From Thiodiazotropha sp037384425 (GTDB lineage Bacteria; Pseudomonadota; Gammaproteobacteria; Chromatiales; Chromatiaceae): a stretch of 64,000 nt of DNA. Every line of letters starts with the position of its first letter. Within the stretch, counting starts at the first letter, position 1. Below the pieces are notes generated by a model. The model was not told the DNA's origin and made no database searches. It worked only from the letters and a program-made list of their open reading frames with translations. Positions 15,606 to 23,882 of this stretch are shown in pieces. The position numbers were made by a program, and so were the translations under genes. The stretch lies in the NCBI GenBank assembly GCA_037384425.1, contig JARROA010000011.1, positions 124,001 through 188,000 of the forward strand, given 5' to 3'.

Positions 15606-17405
15606 ATGCCGATTCGAAGACTGCCCACACAGCTGGTCAACCAGATCGCCGCCGGCGAGGTGGTGGAACGGCCTGCCTCGGTGGTCAAGGAACTGATGGA
15701 AAACAGCCTCGATGCCGGGGCTAGGCGCATCGAAATCGAGATCGAGCAGGGTGGCCACAAGCTGATCCGGGTGCGTGACGACGGGGCCGGCATCCCCCGG
15801 CAGGAACTGGTGCTGGCACTGTCACGACATGCCACCAGCAAGGTCGCCAGCCTGGAAGATCTCGAGGCTATCCAGAGCATGGGCTTTCGTGGCGAAGCAC
15901 TGCCCAGCATCGGCTCCGTATCGCGCCTGCGCCTGGTATCGCGCAGTCAGGAGAGTGATCAGGCCTGGGAGGTGGAAGGGGACGGCGGAGAGCGCTTTGC
16001 CGAAGCCAAGCCGGCGGCTCATCCTCAGGGTAGCAGCGTCGAGGTGCGCGACCTTTTCTACAATACCCCGGCCAGACGCAAGTTCCTGCGCACGGAGAAG
16101 ACGGAGTTCAGCCACATCCAGACCCTGGTTCAGCGGTTGGCGCTGGTCCGCTTCGATGTCGGCTTCATGCTGCAGCACAATCGTAAGCCTGTGTTTTCGC
16201 TGCCCCCCTGCAACGACCGACAGGGACGTGAGGCCCGGGTTGCCGAGCTGTTGGGTCATGCCTTTCTGGAAAACGCGCGCTACCACGAGGAGCAGGCCGG
16301 CGATCTGGTGCTGGGGGGATGGATCGCCCATCCCACCTTTTCACGCTCACAGGCCGACATGCAGTATTTCTACGTCAACCAGCGCATGGTTCGTGACAAG
16401 CTGGTCACCCACGCCATTCGCCAGGCCTATCAGGATGTGCTCTATCATGGACGCCATCCAGCCTATCTCCTCTTTCTCGCGCTCGATCCGCGCAAGGTGG
16501 ATGTCAACGTCCACCCCACCAAACACGAAGTGCGTTTTCGCGACTCGCGCTCTGTACACGATTTTCTGTTTCGGGGTGTTCATCGGGCTCTGGCCGAGAC
16601 CAGGCCGCAGCCTGCCGCGGCATCTGTAGAAGCGGTTGCTCAGGTGAATGCGGGACGTCCAGCGGAGGCCCTGGGGCGACAGAAACCGCTGGTGCAGCAG
16701 CGGGAGATTCCCTGGCGCCTGAACGAACCCGCCGCCGTCTACCGTGCCGGATTGGAGATGCAACGGCCCATTCCGGAATCCGCGCCAGAGCCCCGACCGG
16801 TGGAGGATGGGGAAACGACCAGCCCGCCGCTTGGCTACGCCCTGGCACAGCTGCATGGGATCTATATCCTGGCACAGAACCGGGAGGGGATGGTGCTGGT
16901 CGATATGCACGCGGCCCATGAGCGAATTACTTACGAGCGATTCAAGCAGAGCTATCGTGAAGGCGGAATCGTGCGTCAGCCGTTGCTGGTGCCGGTCGCC
17001 GTGGCGGTCAGTCTGCGCGAGGCCGATCTGGCCGAGAGCCTGAGCGGGGAGCTGGCGCGACTCGGGCTCGAGATCAGTCGCATGGGCAGGGAGTCGTTGG
17101 CGGTGCGGGAGATTCCGGCGCTACTGCAGGGCGCCGATGCGGAGCGGCTGCTGCGTGACCTGCTGGCCGACCTGGCCGAGCATGGCGAGAGCCGGCGTCT
17201 GGAGCAGGAGGTCGATGCGGTGCTGGCGACCATGGCCTGCCACGGCTCGATACGGGCCAATCGCAAGCTGACCCTGGACGAAATGAACGCCCTGCTGCGT
17301 GAGATGGAGCGTACCGAACGCGCCGATCAGTGCAATCACGGACGGCCGACCTGGGTGCAACTCGCCATGGCCGATCTCGACCGTCTCTTCCTGCGGGGGC
17401 GTTGA
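15606..17405 (+). CDS. mutL: DNA mismatch repair protein MutL (endonuclease-motif type)
   Basis: MutL of 599 aa. The N-terminal GHKL ATPase (about 1-330) has VVKELMENSLDAGA, VRDDGAGI, GFRGEAL and NTPARRKF. A variable linker (about 335-400) leads to a C-terminal dimerisation domain. Unlike E. coli MutL, the C-domain has the metal-dependent nicking motif D433-M-H435-A-x2-E439-x4-E444, plus ACH (C545, H546) and C576-NHGRP. This suggests methyl-independent repair without MutH. The start at ATG 15606 begins with the family's MPIRRLPTQLVNQIAAGEV. Its stop overlaps the miaA ATG by one base. Confidence 0.96.
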   Translation: MPIRRLPTQLVNQIAAGEVVERPASVVKELMENSLDAGARRIEIEIEQGGHKLIRVRDDGAGIPRQELVLALSRHATSKVASLEDLEAIQSMGFRGEALPSIGSVSRLRLVSRSQESDQAWEVEGDGGERFAEAKPAAHPQGSSVEVRDLFYNTPARRKFLRTEKTEFSHIQTLVQRLALVRFDVGFMLQHNRKPVFSLPPCNDRQGREARVAELLGHAFLENARYHEEQAGDLVLGGWIAHPTFSRSQADMQYFYVNQRMVRDKLVTHAIRQAYQDVLYHGRHPAYLLFLALDPRKVDVNVHPTKHEVRFRDSRSVHDFLFRGVHRALAETRPQPAAASVEAVAQVNAGRPAEALGRQKPLVQQREIPWRLNEPAAVYRAGLEMQRPIPESAPEPRPVEDGETTSPPLGYALAQLHGIYILAQNREGMVLVDMHAAHERITYERFKQSYREGGIVRQPLLVPVAVAVSLREADLAESLSGELARLGLEISRMGRESLAVREIPALLQGADAERLLRDLLADLAEHGESRRLEQEVDAVLATMACHGSIRANRKLTLDEMNALLREMERTERADQCNHGRPTWVQLAMADLDRLFLRGR

Positions 17406-18370
17406 TGGCGGATCGCTCACCGCCGCCCGCGATCTTTCTCATGGGCCCGACGGCCAGTGGCAAAACCGCCCTCGCGGTGGAGCTGGTCAAGCGCCTGCCG
17501 CTGGAGATCATCAGTGTCGATTCCGCCTTGGTCTATCGTGGGCTCGATATCGGTACCGCCAAGCCGGATGCGGCCCTGCTGCGTGAGGCGCCGCATCGCC
17601 TGATCGACATTCGTGAACCGAATCAGAGCTATTCGGCGGCGGAATTCCGCGAGGATGCACTGCGCGAGATGGCCGACATCACCCGCCAGGGAAAGATCCC
17701 GCTCTTGGTGGGGGGCACCATGCTCTATTTCCGGGCCTTGGAGCATGGGTTGGCGGATCTGCCGAAGGCCGATCCCGCCATTCGGGCTCGTCTCGAACAC
17801 GAACTGACGGCTGTCGGCCTGGCCAGGCTGCACCAGCGTCTGCGCGAACTCGATCCGGTGGCTGCCGGGCGAATACACGCCAACGATCCGCAGCGGACCT
17901 TGCGCGCTCTGGAGGTGATCGAGATCACCGGTCGCCCGCTCTCCGAACTGCAGGCAGCGGACGCGGGTGAAGTGCTGCCCTATCGGCTGCTGAAACTGGT
18001 GAGAGCACCGCAGGATCGCGGGCTGCTGCACCAACGGATCGAGACCCGCTTCCTGGAGATGCTAAAATCGGGATTTGAGGAGGAGGTCAGGGGACTCCTG
18101 CGGCGTGGCGGCCTGAGTCCGCAGTTGCCCGCCATGCGCAGCGTCGGCTATCGACAAATGTTGAACTATTTGCTCGGCGGATGTTCAAGGGAAGAAATGG
18201 TAGAACGGGGTATCATCGCTACCCGCCAACTGGCCAAACGTCAGTTCACCTGGCTGCGTGCAGACGTCGACTGTCACTGGCTGGACGAGGCCGGGGATGT
18301 ATTGCAGCAGGCCGGGGTACTGATCGAGTCGCTTATAGCGGGCAGGGAGCCGGCTCATCGACAGGGGTAA
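17405..18370 (+). CDS. miaA: tRNA dimethylallyltransferase
   Basis: Adds the isopentenyl group to A37 of tRNAs reading UNN codons. The 321-aa protein has the P-loop GPTASGKT, the substrate motif SVDSALVYRGLDIGTAKP and the later LVGGTMLYFRAL. ATG 17405 overlaps the mutL stop (TGATG), pointing to coupled translation; a longer frame upstream would lie inside mutL. It is followed by hfq at 51 bases, as in E. coli. Confidence 0.97.
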   Translation: MADRSPPPAIFLMGPTASGKTALAVELVKRLPLEIISVDSALVYRGLDIGTAKPDAALLREAPHRLIDIREPNQSYSAAEFREDALREMADITRQGKIPLLVGGTMLYFRALEHGLADLPKADPAIRARLEHELTAVGLARLHQRLRELDPVAAGRIHANDPQRTLRALEVIEITGRPLSELQAADAGEVLPYRLLKLVRAPQDRGLLHQRIETRFLEMLKSGFEEEVRGLLRRGGLSPQLPAMRSVGYRQMLNYLLGGCSREEMVERGIIATRQLAKRQFTWLRADVDCHWLDEAGDVLQQAGVLIESLIAGREPAHRQG

Positions 18371-18421
18371 TGAGTGACTGTATTTTAAGCAATTTTGAAG
18401 ATCACAATAAGGAGAATCTCC

Positions 18422-18688
18422 ATGTCCAAGGGGCAAAGTTTACAAGACCCTTTTTTGAATGCACTGCGAAAGGAACGTATACCCGTCTCCATTTTTCTCG
18501 TCAACGGAATCAAACTGCAGGGGCAGATCGAATCTTTTGACCAGTTTGTGGTGCTGTTGAAGAACAGTGTCAGTCAGATGGTTTACAAACATGCCATCTC
18601 GACGGTGGTGCCGGCCAGAAATGTGCGCATCCAGCACGCCAATGGTCAGTCGGAAGAAGCCGCGCCTCCCGCGGGTGGCAATTTCTGA
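18422..18688 (+). CDS. hfq: RNA chaperone Hfq
   Basis: Sm-like RNA-binding hexamer subunit of 88 aa that pairs small RNAs with mRNAs. The Sm1 and Sm2 motifs are intact, with Q8, D9, F42 and the proximal-face Y55-K56-H57. The short C-terminal tail (about 67-88) is acidic/Ala-Pro-rich (SEEAAPPAGGNF), shorter than in E. coli. A good AAGGAG precedes the ATG at 18422. A large hairpin follows the stop codon. Confidence 0.98.
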   Translation: MSKGQSLQDPFLNALRKERIPVSIFLVNGIKLQGQIESFDQFVVLLKNSVSQMVYKHAISTVVPARNVRIQHANGQSEEAAPPAGGNF

Positions 18689-18709
18689 CCCCTCAATACG
18701 GAATCGCGA

Positions 18710-18740
18710 CTGGACACATCTGTGGATCAGATGTGTCCAG
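18710..18740 (+). promoter_or_regulatory. 13-bp perfect hairpin between hfq and hflX
   Basis: Arms CTGGACACATCTG and CAGATGTGTCCAG are perfect complements around a five-base loop (TGGAT). No T tract follows, so it is not a standard intrinsic terminator. It may stabilise the 3' end of the hfq mRNA, guide processing, or limit readthrough into hflX. The structure is seen directly; its role is inference. Confidence 0.65.
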
Positions 18741-18778
18741 CACGGCCTGATCCAGCCTGCCTCTCACTGAAGATTTCT

Positions 18779-20083
18779 ATGTTCGAACGTCCCAAGTCGG
18801 GTGAGCGCGCAGTGCTCGTCCACATCGATCTCGGTGCCCCCGGGGATCCCGATGAACTCCAGGAATTCAGAGACCTGGCGGCCTCCGCGGGCGCCGTCTC
18901 CGTGGCCGATATCGGTGGCAGCCGCCAACAGCCCGATCCGCGCCTGTTCGTGGGCCGGGGAAAGGCGGAGGAGATCAAACAGGCGGTCCTGGCGGAGAAG
19001 GCGGAGCTGGTCATCTTCGACCACACGCTGTCGCCGAGTCAGGAACGTAATCTGGAGCGCGAGTTCGATTGCCGGGTGGTTGACAGGACCGGCCTGATTC
19101 TCGACATCTTCGCCCAGCGGGCCCGTTCGTTCGAGGGCAAGCTGCAGGTTGAGCTGGCTCAGCTGCAGCATCTGTCGACACGACTGGTGCGAGGCTGGAC
19201 CCATCTGGAGCGGCAGAAGGGCGGTATCGGCCTGCGTGGTCCCGGTGAGACCCAGCTCGAGACCGACCGCCGTCTGCTCAATCAGCGCATCGACCAGATC
19301 AAACGGCGTCTGACACGGGTCGATTCCCAGCGCGAGCAGGGAAGGCGGGGAAGGGACAAGGCCGATATTCCGACCGTCTCGCTGGTCGGCTATACCAATG
19401 CGGGCAAGTCGACCCTCTTCAACACGCTGGTGGGTTCAGGTGTCTATGCGGCGGATCAGCTCTTCGCCACCCTGGATCCCACGCTACGTCGGCTCGATCT
19501 GAAGGGCGAGGGACCGGTGGTACTGGCCGACACGGTCGGTTTCATCAGTCACCTGCCCCACGATCTGGTGGCGGCATTCAAGTCGACCCTGCAGGAGACC
19601 ACGGAAGCCGATCTACTGCTCCATGTGGTGGATGCGGCCAGTCACCAGCGGGCGACCTGCATCGCCGAGGTCAATGACGTGCTGCAACAAATCGGCGCCC
19701 AGCGGGTCCATCAGATTGAGGTGTTCAACAAGATCGACCTGCTGCCTGAGCGGCAACCCGCCATCGACCGTGACGAATCGGGCCGGATCATCCGAATCTG
19801 GCTCTCCGCCAAAACCGGGCAGGGCGTCGAGCTGCTGTTGCAGGCGCTGGCCGAGCACTTCCGACGTAACCATGTGCGTCAGAAATTGATTCTTCCGGCA
19901 CAGGAGGGACGCCTGCACGCGCTGTTGCACGAGCGCGGCTCAGTGCTGTCGGAAGAGGGCACTGATGAGGGAGGCTGGCTGATGCATGTGGATATGTCGG
20001 AGCGGGAATTCAGGCGTCTGCTGAAAGAGGAGCCCCGGTTGCAGCAATGTTTTCTCGAAACCTCCTGCGATGCGGCAATGTGA
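18779..20083 (+). CDS. hflX: Ribosome-associated GTPase HflX
   Basis: Rescues or splits stalled ribosomes under stress. The 434-aa protein has the N-terminal HflX domain (about 1-190, with GGSRQQPDPRLFVGRGK and the RNA-binding-like GIGLRGPGETQLETDRR) followed by the GTPase domain with G1 VGYTNAGKST, G3 DTVGF and G4 NKIDLL. The ATG at 18779 has a weak GAAG; an upstream GTG falls in the hairpin and is rejected. C-terminal extension about 365-434. Conserved position between hfq and hflK. Confidence 0.95.
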   Translation: MFERPKSGERAVLVHIDLGAPGDPDELQEFRDLAASAGAVSVADIGGSRQQPDPRLFVGRGKAEEIKQAVLAEKAELVIFDHTLSPSQERNLEREFDCRVVDRTGLILDIFAQRARSFEGKLQVELAQLQHLSTRLVRGWTHLERQKGGIGLRGPGETQLETDRRLLNQRIDQIKRRLTRVDSQREQGRRGRDKADIPTVSLVGYTNAGKSTLFNTLVGSGVYAADQLFATLDPTLRRLDLKGEGPVVLADTVGFISHLPHDLVAAFKSTLQETTEADLLLHVVDAASHQRATCIAEVNDVLQQIGAQRVHQIEVFNKIDLLPERQPAIDRDESGRIIRIWLSAKTGQGVELLLQALAEHFRRNHVRQKLILPAQEGRLHALLHERGSVLSEEGTDEGGWLMHVDMSEREFRRLLKEEPRLQQCFLETSCDAAM

Positions 20084-20144
20084 TGGCCCGCCAAGGCTCG
20101 GGCTTTGCGTTTGCCAGAGCCGGGTGGACTGTTAGAATGCCGCC

Positions 20145-20176
20145 AGAGGTGATAGTGAGGGAGCGTGATCACCTCT
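20145..20176 (+). promoter_or_regulatory. Inverted repeat upstream of hflK
   Basis: AGAGGTGAT and ATCACCTCT are perfect 9-bp complements 14 bases apart, in the 198-base gap between hflX and hflK. A weaker GCCCG/CGGGC hairpin with broken T runs lies just before, at 20086-20110. Either could end hflX transcription or regulate hflKC. Confidence 0.4.
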
Positions 20177-20281
20177 GAATATCTGGGGGATTGTTGAAAC
20201 CGATGCAAACGGTCCCACATTCTAAGTTCGGCGCCCCACGGTAGCCGCAGCATCAATCAGACAAAATAATTGGAGTGTTCA

Positions 20282-21433
20282 ATGGCCTGGAACGAACCGG
20301 GTGGCGGTAAGGATCCCTGGAGCGGCAAAGGTGGCGATCAGGGTCCGCCAGATCTGGATGAAGTGGTCAAAAAGCTTCAGGACAAATTCGGCGGTCTTTT
20401 CGGTGGAGGCAAGTCCTCCGGCGAGGGCCCCTCATCAACATCCGGTAGTTCAGGGCCGGGTTCAAAGACGATCTATGCGGCAATAGTCGTCCTGCTGTTG
20501 GGTTGGCTGGCGTCCGGCATCTATATCGTGCAGCCCGCTGAACGCGGTGTGGTGCTGCGCTTCGGTGCCTATTCCGAAACCACCCAGCCGGGACCCCACT
20601 GGCACATTCCCTTTCCCATCGAGTCGGTGATCAGGGTCGACGTGGATCAGATCTCCTCCTTCCGTCACAAGGCGCAGATGCTGACCCGGGACGAGAACAT
20701 CGTGGACGTGGAACTGACCATCCAGTCGCGCATCCAGGACGCCGCCGACTTCCTGTTCCAGGATCGAGACCCGAGAAAGACCCTGAAGGACGCCACCGAG
20801 ACCGCGGTGCGCGAGACCATCGGCAAGAACGATCTCGACTTCATCCTGACCCAGGGCCGAAGCGCCATCGCTGACCGCATCAAGCAGGGCGCCCAGGGGC
20901 TGGTCGACAGCTACAAGACCGGCCTGGTGATCACCAGTGTCAACATGCAGCCGGCCAAACCGCCGGAGCAAGTGAAGAGCGCTTTCGACGATGCCATCAA
21001 GGCCCGCGAGGACAAGGAACGGCTGGAGAACCAGGCCGAAGCCTATGCCAACCAGGTGGTCCCCGAGGCCCGTGGCCAGGCAGCGCGTCGTCTGGCCGAC
21101 GCCAACGCCTACCGGGACCGGGTCATCGCCGAGGCCGAGGGTGATGTGAGCCGTTTTCTGGCCATCCTCAAGGAGTACAAGCGTGCTCCCGAGGTCACCC
21201 GCGAGCGCCTCTATCTGGATGCCCTGGAGACCATGCTGTCTCAGACCAGCAAGGTCATGCTCGATACCCAGAGCGGCAACAGCCTGATGTATCTGCCCCT
21301 CGATCAGCTGATTCAGAAACGCAGCATGCTCGACAGCAACACGGACGGTGACACCTCATCAGTCAGCAGCGATAGCAGCCGTTCCACCACGAGCACGCTG
21401 CGCAATGTCGACCGTACCCGGGGGAACCGCTGA
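20282..21433 (+). CDS. hflK: FtsH modulator HflK
   Basis: Membrane SPFH/band-7 protein of 383 aa that forms, with HflC, a cage around the FtsH protease. It has a Gly-rich cytosolic N-terminus (MAWNEPGGGKDPW), one membrane helix (about 65-82: IYAAIVVLLLGWLASGIYIV), the SPFH domain (about 85-265) and a coiled-coil region rich in Ala, Glu and Arg (about 235-290). The Ser/Thr-rich tail ends at a TGA that overlaps the hflC ATG. TGGAG precedes the start. Confidence 0.96.
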   Translation: MAWNEPGGGKDPWSGKGGDQGPPDLDEVVKKLQDKFGGLFGGGKSSGEGPSSTSGSSGPGSKTIYAAIVVLLLGWLASGIYIVQPAERGVVLRFGAYSETTQPGPHWHIPFPIESVIRVDVDQISSFRHKAQMLTRDENIVDVELTIQSRIQDAADFLFQDRDPRKTLKDATETAVRETIGKNDLDFILTQGRSAIADRIKQGAQGLVDSYKTGLVITSVNMQPAKPPEQVKSAFDDAIKAREDKERLENQAEAYANQVVPEARGQAARRLADANAYRDRVIAEAEGDVSRFLAILKEYKRAPEVTRERLYLDALETMLSQTSKVMLDTQSGNSLMYLPLDQLIQKRSMLDSNTDGDTSSVSSDSSRSTTSTLRNVDRTRGNR

Positions 21434-22299
21434 TGAAAATGACCAAACTACTGATACCCCTGGCCGCCATCGCGGCGGTGCTGATCTACTCCTCGGCCTT
21501 CATCGTTAACCAGTGGGAGGTGGCCATCAAGCTGCGGCTGGGTGAGATCGTCGATACCGATTATGATCCTGGACTTCACTGGCTGGTGCCGATACTGAAC
21601 AATGTGAAGACCTTCGATGGCCGTATCCAGACCATGGACTCCCGCCCGGAGCGCTTCCTCACCTCTGAGAAGAAGGACGTGATCGTCGACTACTTCGCCA
21701 AGTGGCGTATCGCCAACGTGGCCCAGTTCTTCCGTTCCACCGGCGGTGACGAGGGCAAGACGGCACGCCTGCTGCAGGAGCGCATCAACACCAGTCTGCG
21801 TGACGAGTTCGGTAAACGCACGGTGCAGGAGGTCATCTCCGGCGAGCGCACCGAAATCATGACGCTGCTGACCAAGGATGCCGATGCCAAGGCGGCCGAG
21901 CTGGGTGTCGAGATCCTCGACGTGCGTGTCAAGCAGATCGATCTGCCGCCCGAGGTCAGCGATTCGGTTTACCAGCGCATGCGCGCCGAGCGTGAGCGGG
22001 TGGCCAGAGACCTGCGGGCGTTGGGCGCCGAGGCGGCGGAGAAGATCCGTGCCAACGCCGATCGCGAGCGAGTGGTTCTCGTCGCCGACGCCTATCGTGA
22101 AGCGGAGCAGCTGCGCGGTGAGGGTGACGGTAAGGCGGCGGAGATCTATGCCAATGCCTACAACCAGGACGGCGAGTTCTATGCCTTCTATCGCAGCCTC
22201 AATGCCTACAAGAACAGCTTCAGTGACCGCAGTGACATAATGGTGCTGGAGCCGGATTCCGACTTCTTCCGCTATCTGAAGGACCAGAAGGGCAAATAA
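21433..22299 (+). CDS. hflC: FtsH modulator HflC
   Basis: Partner of HflK, 288 aa. It has an N-terminal membrane helix (about 5-24), an SPFH domain with the periplasmic face (INQWEVAIKLRLGE-like start and QTMDSRPERFLTSEKKDV) and a long helical arm (about 185-240). Its start codon shares one base with the hflK stop, so translation is coupled. A terminator follows about 80 bases downstream. Confidence 0.96.
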   Translation: MKMTKLLIPLAAIAAVLIYSSAFIVNQWEVAIKLRLGEIVDTDYDPGLHWLVPILNNVKTFDGRIQTMDSRPERFLTSEKKDVIVDYFAKWRIANVAQFFRSTGGDEGKTARLLQERINTSLRDEFGKRTVQEVISGERTEIMTLLTKDADAKAAELGVEILDVRVKQIDLPPEVSDSVYQRMRAERERVARDLRALGAEAAEKIRANADRERVVLVADAYREAEQLRGEGDGKAAEIYANAYNQDGEFYAFYRSLNAYKNSFSDRSDIMVLEPDSDFFRYLKDQKGK

Positions 22300-22375
22300 C
22301 GCCCATACCCTCCCGGAGCTGTCGGCATGCGTGGACAACGGCCGACGGCTCTGGGACAATCTACGGCTGATCAGG

Positions 22376-22399
22376 ACCGGGATCTACCCCGGTTTTTTT
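22376..22399 (+). terminator. Terminator after hflC
   Basis: ACCGGG and CCCGGT arms with a six-base loop, followed by seven T residues. This ends the hflKC unit just before the small DUF2065 gene. Confidence 0.75.
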
Positions 22400-22414
22400 A
22401 TGGGGTGATCTCGC

Positions 22415-22600
22415 ATGTGGCATGATCTCTGGGTCGCCATGGCCCTGTTGTTGGTTCTGGAGGGCATTTGGCCTTTCCTGAGTCCCGACTCCATGCGCCA
22501 GATGCTGCTCATGCTCATCCAGCAGGACAATCGCACCCTGCGTATCAGCGGTCTGATCAGCATGGTTAGCGGTGTCTTGCTGCTCTATTTCGTTAACTGA
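22415..22600 (+). CDS. DUF2065 small membrane protein (YjeT-like)
   Basis: 61-aa inner-membrane protein with two hydrophobic helices (about 6-24 and 42-60) separated by a short polar stretch (SPDSMRQMLLML). DUF2065 genes sit between hflC and hisZ or purA in many gammaproteobacteria, as here. GGGGTGAT precedes the ATG. Its function is unknown; an association with the HflKC/FtsH membrane complex is only suggested by synteny. Confidence 0.85.
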   Translation: MWHDLWVAMALLLVLEGIWPFLSPDSMRQMLLMLIQQDNRTLRISGLISMVSGVLLLYFVN

Positions 22601-22611
22601 TTGTAATCAAA

Positions 22612-23796
22612 ATGGAAAACGAACGCTGGATTCTGCCGGACGGCATCGACGAGGTACTGCCGCGCGAGGCGGCGGTCATCGAGAGTAAACGCCGGGAACT
22701 GCTCGATCTCTATGCCAGCTGGGGCTATGAGTTCGTGATTCCTCCCTTCGTCGAGTTTCTCGATTCGCTGCTGACCGGTACCGGCAGCGACCTCGATCTC
22801 AAGACCTTCAAGCTCACCGATCAGCTCAGCGGACGCATGATGGGGGTGCGGGCCGACATCACCCCCCAGGCCGCCCGCATCGACGCGCATCACGTCGGCT
22901 GTGATGCGCCCACACGTCTCTGTTATCTAGGCACCGTCCTGCACACCCGCTCAGACGGCTTTGCCGGCAGTCGCAGTCCGTTGCAGATCGGCGCCGAACT
23001 CTACGGTCACAGCGGCGTCGAGAGCGATATCGAAATCCTGCGGCTGATGATGCAGACCCTGGCTCAGTCGGGGGTGCGGGACGTCTATCTCGATCTGGGC
23101 CACGTCGGCATTTTCAAGGGGCTCGCAGAGCAAGCGGGTCTCGACCGGGACCAGGAAGCCGCTCTGTTCGACGCCCTGCAACGCAAGGCGATGCCGGAGA
23201 TTGAGAAGCTGTTGTCGGCCTTCGCCATCGACGCCGATGTGGCCGGCATGCTGGCGCAGCTCGCGGAGCTGAGCGGTGATGATGTGCTGGAACGCGCGGA
23301 TCAGGTACTCGCCGATGCTTCGCCTTCGGTGAGGGCGGCCCTGGATTATCTGCGCAGCATGGCGCAACAGATCGGGATCTGGCTGCCGCAGGTGCCGGTC
23401 CATTTCGACCTGGCCGAGCTGCGTGGCTACCACTTCCATACCGGTGTCGTCTTCGCCGCCTTCGTTCCTGGCAATGGTAAGGAGATTGCCCGTGGCGGAC
23501 GTTACGACGATATCGGCCGTGTTTTCGGGCGCGCGCGACCCGCGACCGGCTTCAGCACCGATCTCAAGACCCTGATCCGGATCGGCACTCGGGTAACGGA
23601 CGAGCCTTCGAGGGATGCACTGATCTTTGCCCCCTGCTCGGACGACCCCCAACAGCAGTCCGTGATCGATCGACTGCGCGCCGAGGGTCGTCGCGTGGTC
23701 TGTGGTCTGGCGGGGCAGCAGGGCGGGGCAGTCGAGATGGGCTGCAGCGAGCAGTTGATCCATTCGGACGGCGAATGGCGGCTGATTTCGGTTTGA
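22612..23796 (+). CDS. hisZ: ATP phosphoribosyltransferase regulatory subunit
   Basis: HisRS-like, catalytically inactive partner (394 aa) of the short-form HisG in histidine synthesis. Class-II synthetase core motifs are recognisable: WGYEFVIPPFVEF, VRADITPQAARI, LCYLGTVLHTR and a GGRYDDIGRVFGRARPATGF segment. Full-length HisRS C-terminal anticodon-binding domain is absent or much reduced, as is usual for HisZ. It predicts that this organism uses a short HisG encoded elsewhere. Confidence 0.95.
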   Translation: MENERWILPDGIDEVLPREAAVIESKRRELLDLYASWGYEFVIPPFVEFLDSLLTGTGSDLDLKTFKLTDQLSGRMMGVRADITPQAARIDAHHVGCDAPTRLCYLGTVLHTRSDGFAGSRSPLQIGAELYGHSGVESDIEILRLMMQTLAQSGVRDVYLDLGHVGIFKGLAEQAGLDRDQEAALFDALQRKAMPEIEKLLSAFAIDADVAGMLAQLAELSGDDVLERADQVLADASPSVRAALDYLRSMAQQIGIWLPQVPVHFDLAELRGYHFHTGVVFAAFVPGNGKEIARGGRYDDIGRVFGRARPATGFSTDLKTLIRIGTRVTDEPSRDALIFAPCSDDPQQQSVIDRLRAEGRRVVCGLAGQQGGAVEMGCSEQLIHSDGEWRLISV

Positions 23797-23882
23797 AAGC
23801 GGTAAGATTTCTGTAAGAATCCGTCCGTTTGTTGAAAACAGGCCGCGGCCAAACGCGCGGCCCGCATAATATTGAGAAAAGC

